A stretch of DNA of 5,827 nucleotides, taken from an uncultured Ruminococcus sp. GTDB taxonomy: Bacteria > Bacillota > Clostridia > Oscillospirales > Ruminococcaceae. Position 1 is the stretch's first letter, and every line of letters starts with the position of its first letter. The position numbers and the translations under genes were made by a program. This document shows positions 5,784-5,827 of this stretch, piece after piece. The stretch covers positions 1 to 5,827 of the forward strand of contig CAMBJF010000159.1 in assembly GCA_945867875.1 (NCBI GenBank), given 5' to 3'. The notes beneath the pieces were generated by a model. The model was not told the DNA's origin, made no database searches, and saw only the letters and a list, made by a program, of their open reading frames with translations.

Positions 5784-5827
5784 CTGTCTCTTATACACAT
5801 CTCCGAGCCCACGAGACGCTACGCTAT
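5784..5827. other. Nextera read-2 adapter with i7 index (artefact)
   Basis: Positions 5784-5802 are the reverse-complement Tn5 mosaic end and 5803-5817 (CCGAGCCCACGAGAC) is the Nextera read-2 arm. Positions 5818-5825 (GCTACGCT) match the i7 index I know as N709, and the final AT matches the start of the P7 flow-cell arm. The aspS frame stays open through this stretch, but those codons are not real. Confidence 0.98.

Noticed and set aside
1..5827. Composite transposon or Tn5-family element bounded by inverted repeats
   Set aside because: The repeats are Nextera adapters with an index. There is no transposase and the cargo is housekeeping genes.

Overview
The native DNA in this window runs from about position 25 to 5783. 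Both ends are Illumina Nextera (Tn5 tagmentation) adapter, so this is an assembled contig with untrimmed adapter and not a natural end or transposon. The gene set suggests a Gram-positive Clostridia member, most like a Ruminococcus-type gut or rumen Oscillospirales bacterium. It has SpoVG, a MurC with the Clostridia-type E-A-C-E motif, a Firmicutes-like LexA, consensus sigma-A promoters with extended -10 elements, strong GGAGG-type ribosome sites, and an archaeal/eukaryotic-type aspartyl-tRNA synthetase. The genus is inferred from protein character and was not tested by a search.

Layout. (1) 25-199: AT-rich upstream region with two short inverted repeats and a near-consensus sigma-A promoter at 105-133. 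(2) 200-742 (+): Nudix hydrolase of the ADP-ribose pyrophosphatase type. (3) 740-774: intrinsic terminator that works on the minus strand and closes spoVG. (4) 791-1090 (-): spoVG, convergent with the Nudix gene and divergent from murC. (5) 1250-4368 (+): tight cluster murC - lexA - CPBP intramembrane protease, with gaps of 30 and 14 bp and no visible terminator after it. (6) 4373-4401: perfect sigma-A promoter only 4 bp past the protease stop codon. It is followed by a structured leader of about 98 nt that also contains a 32-codon open frame ending in a TAATG overlap with aspS. (7) 4507-5783: aspS, missing only its last residues because the contig runs into adapter.

The genes are mostly housekeeping: cell-wall precursor synthesis (MurC), DNA-damage response (LexA), nucleotide sanitation (Nudix), septation and sporulation regulation (SpoVG), membrane proteolysis (CPBP) and translation (AspRS). 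I see no defence system, CRISPR array, mobile element, tRNA or rRNA. The most interesting part is the aspS leader: a perfect promoter, an ATG at the predicted transcription start, three stackable stem-loops and a stop-start coupled leader frame. It may be an undescribed regulatory leader, although chance is not excluded. Lesser points are the strand-asymmetric terminator, a lexA embedded behind murC without a recognisable SOS box, and atypical specificity residues in the Nudix enzyme and AspRS.
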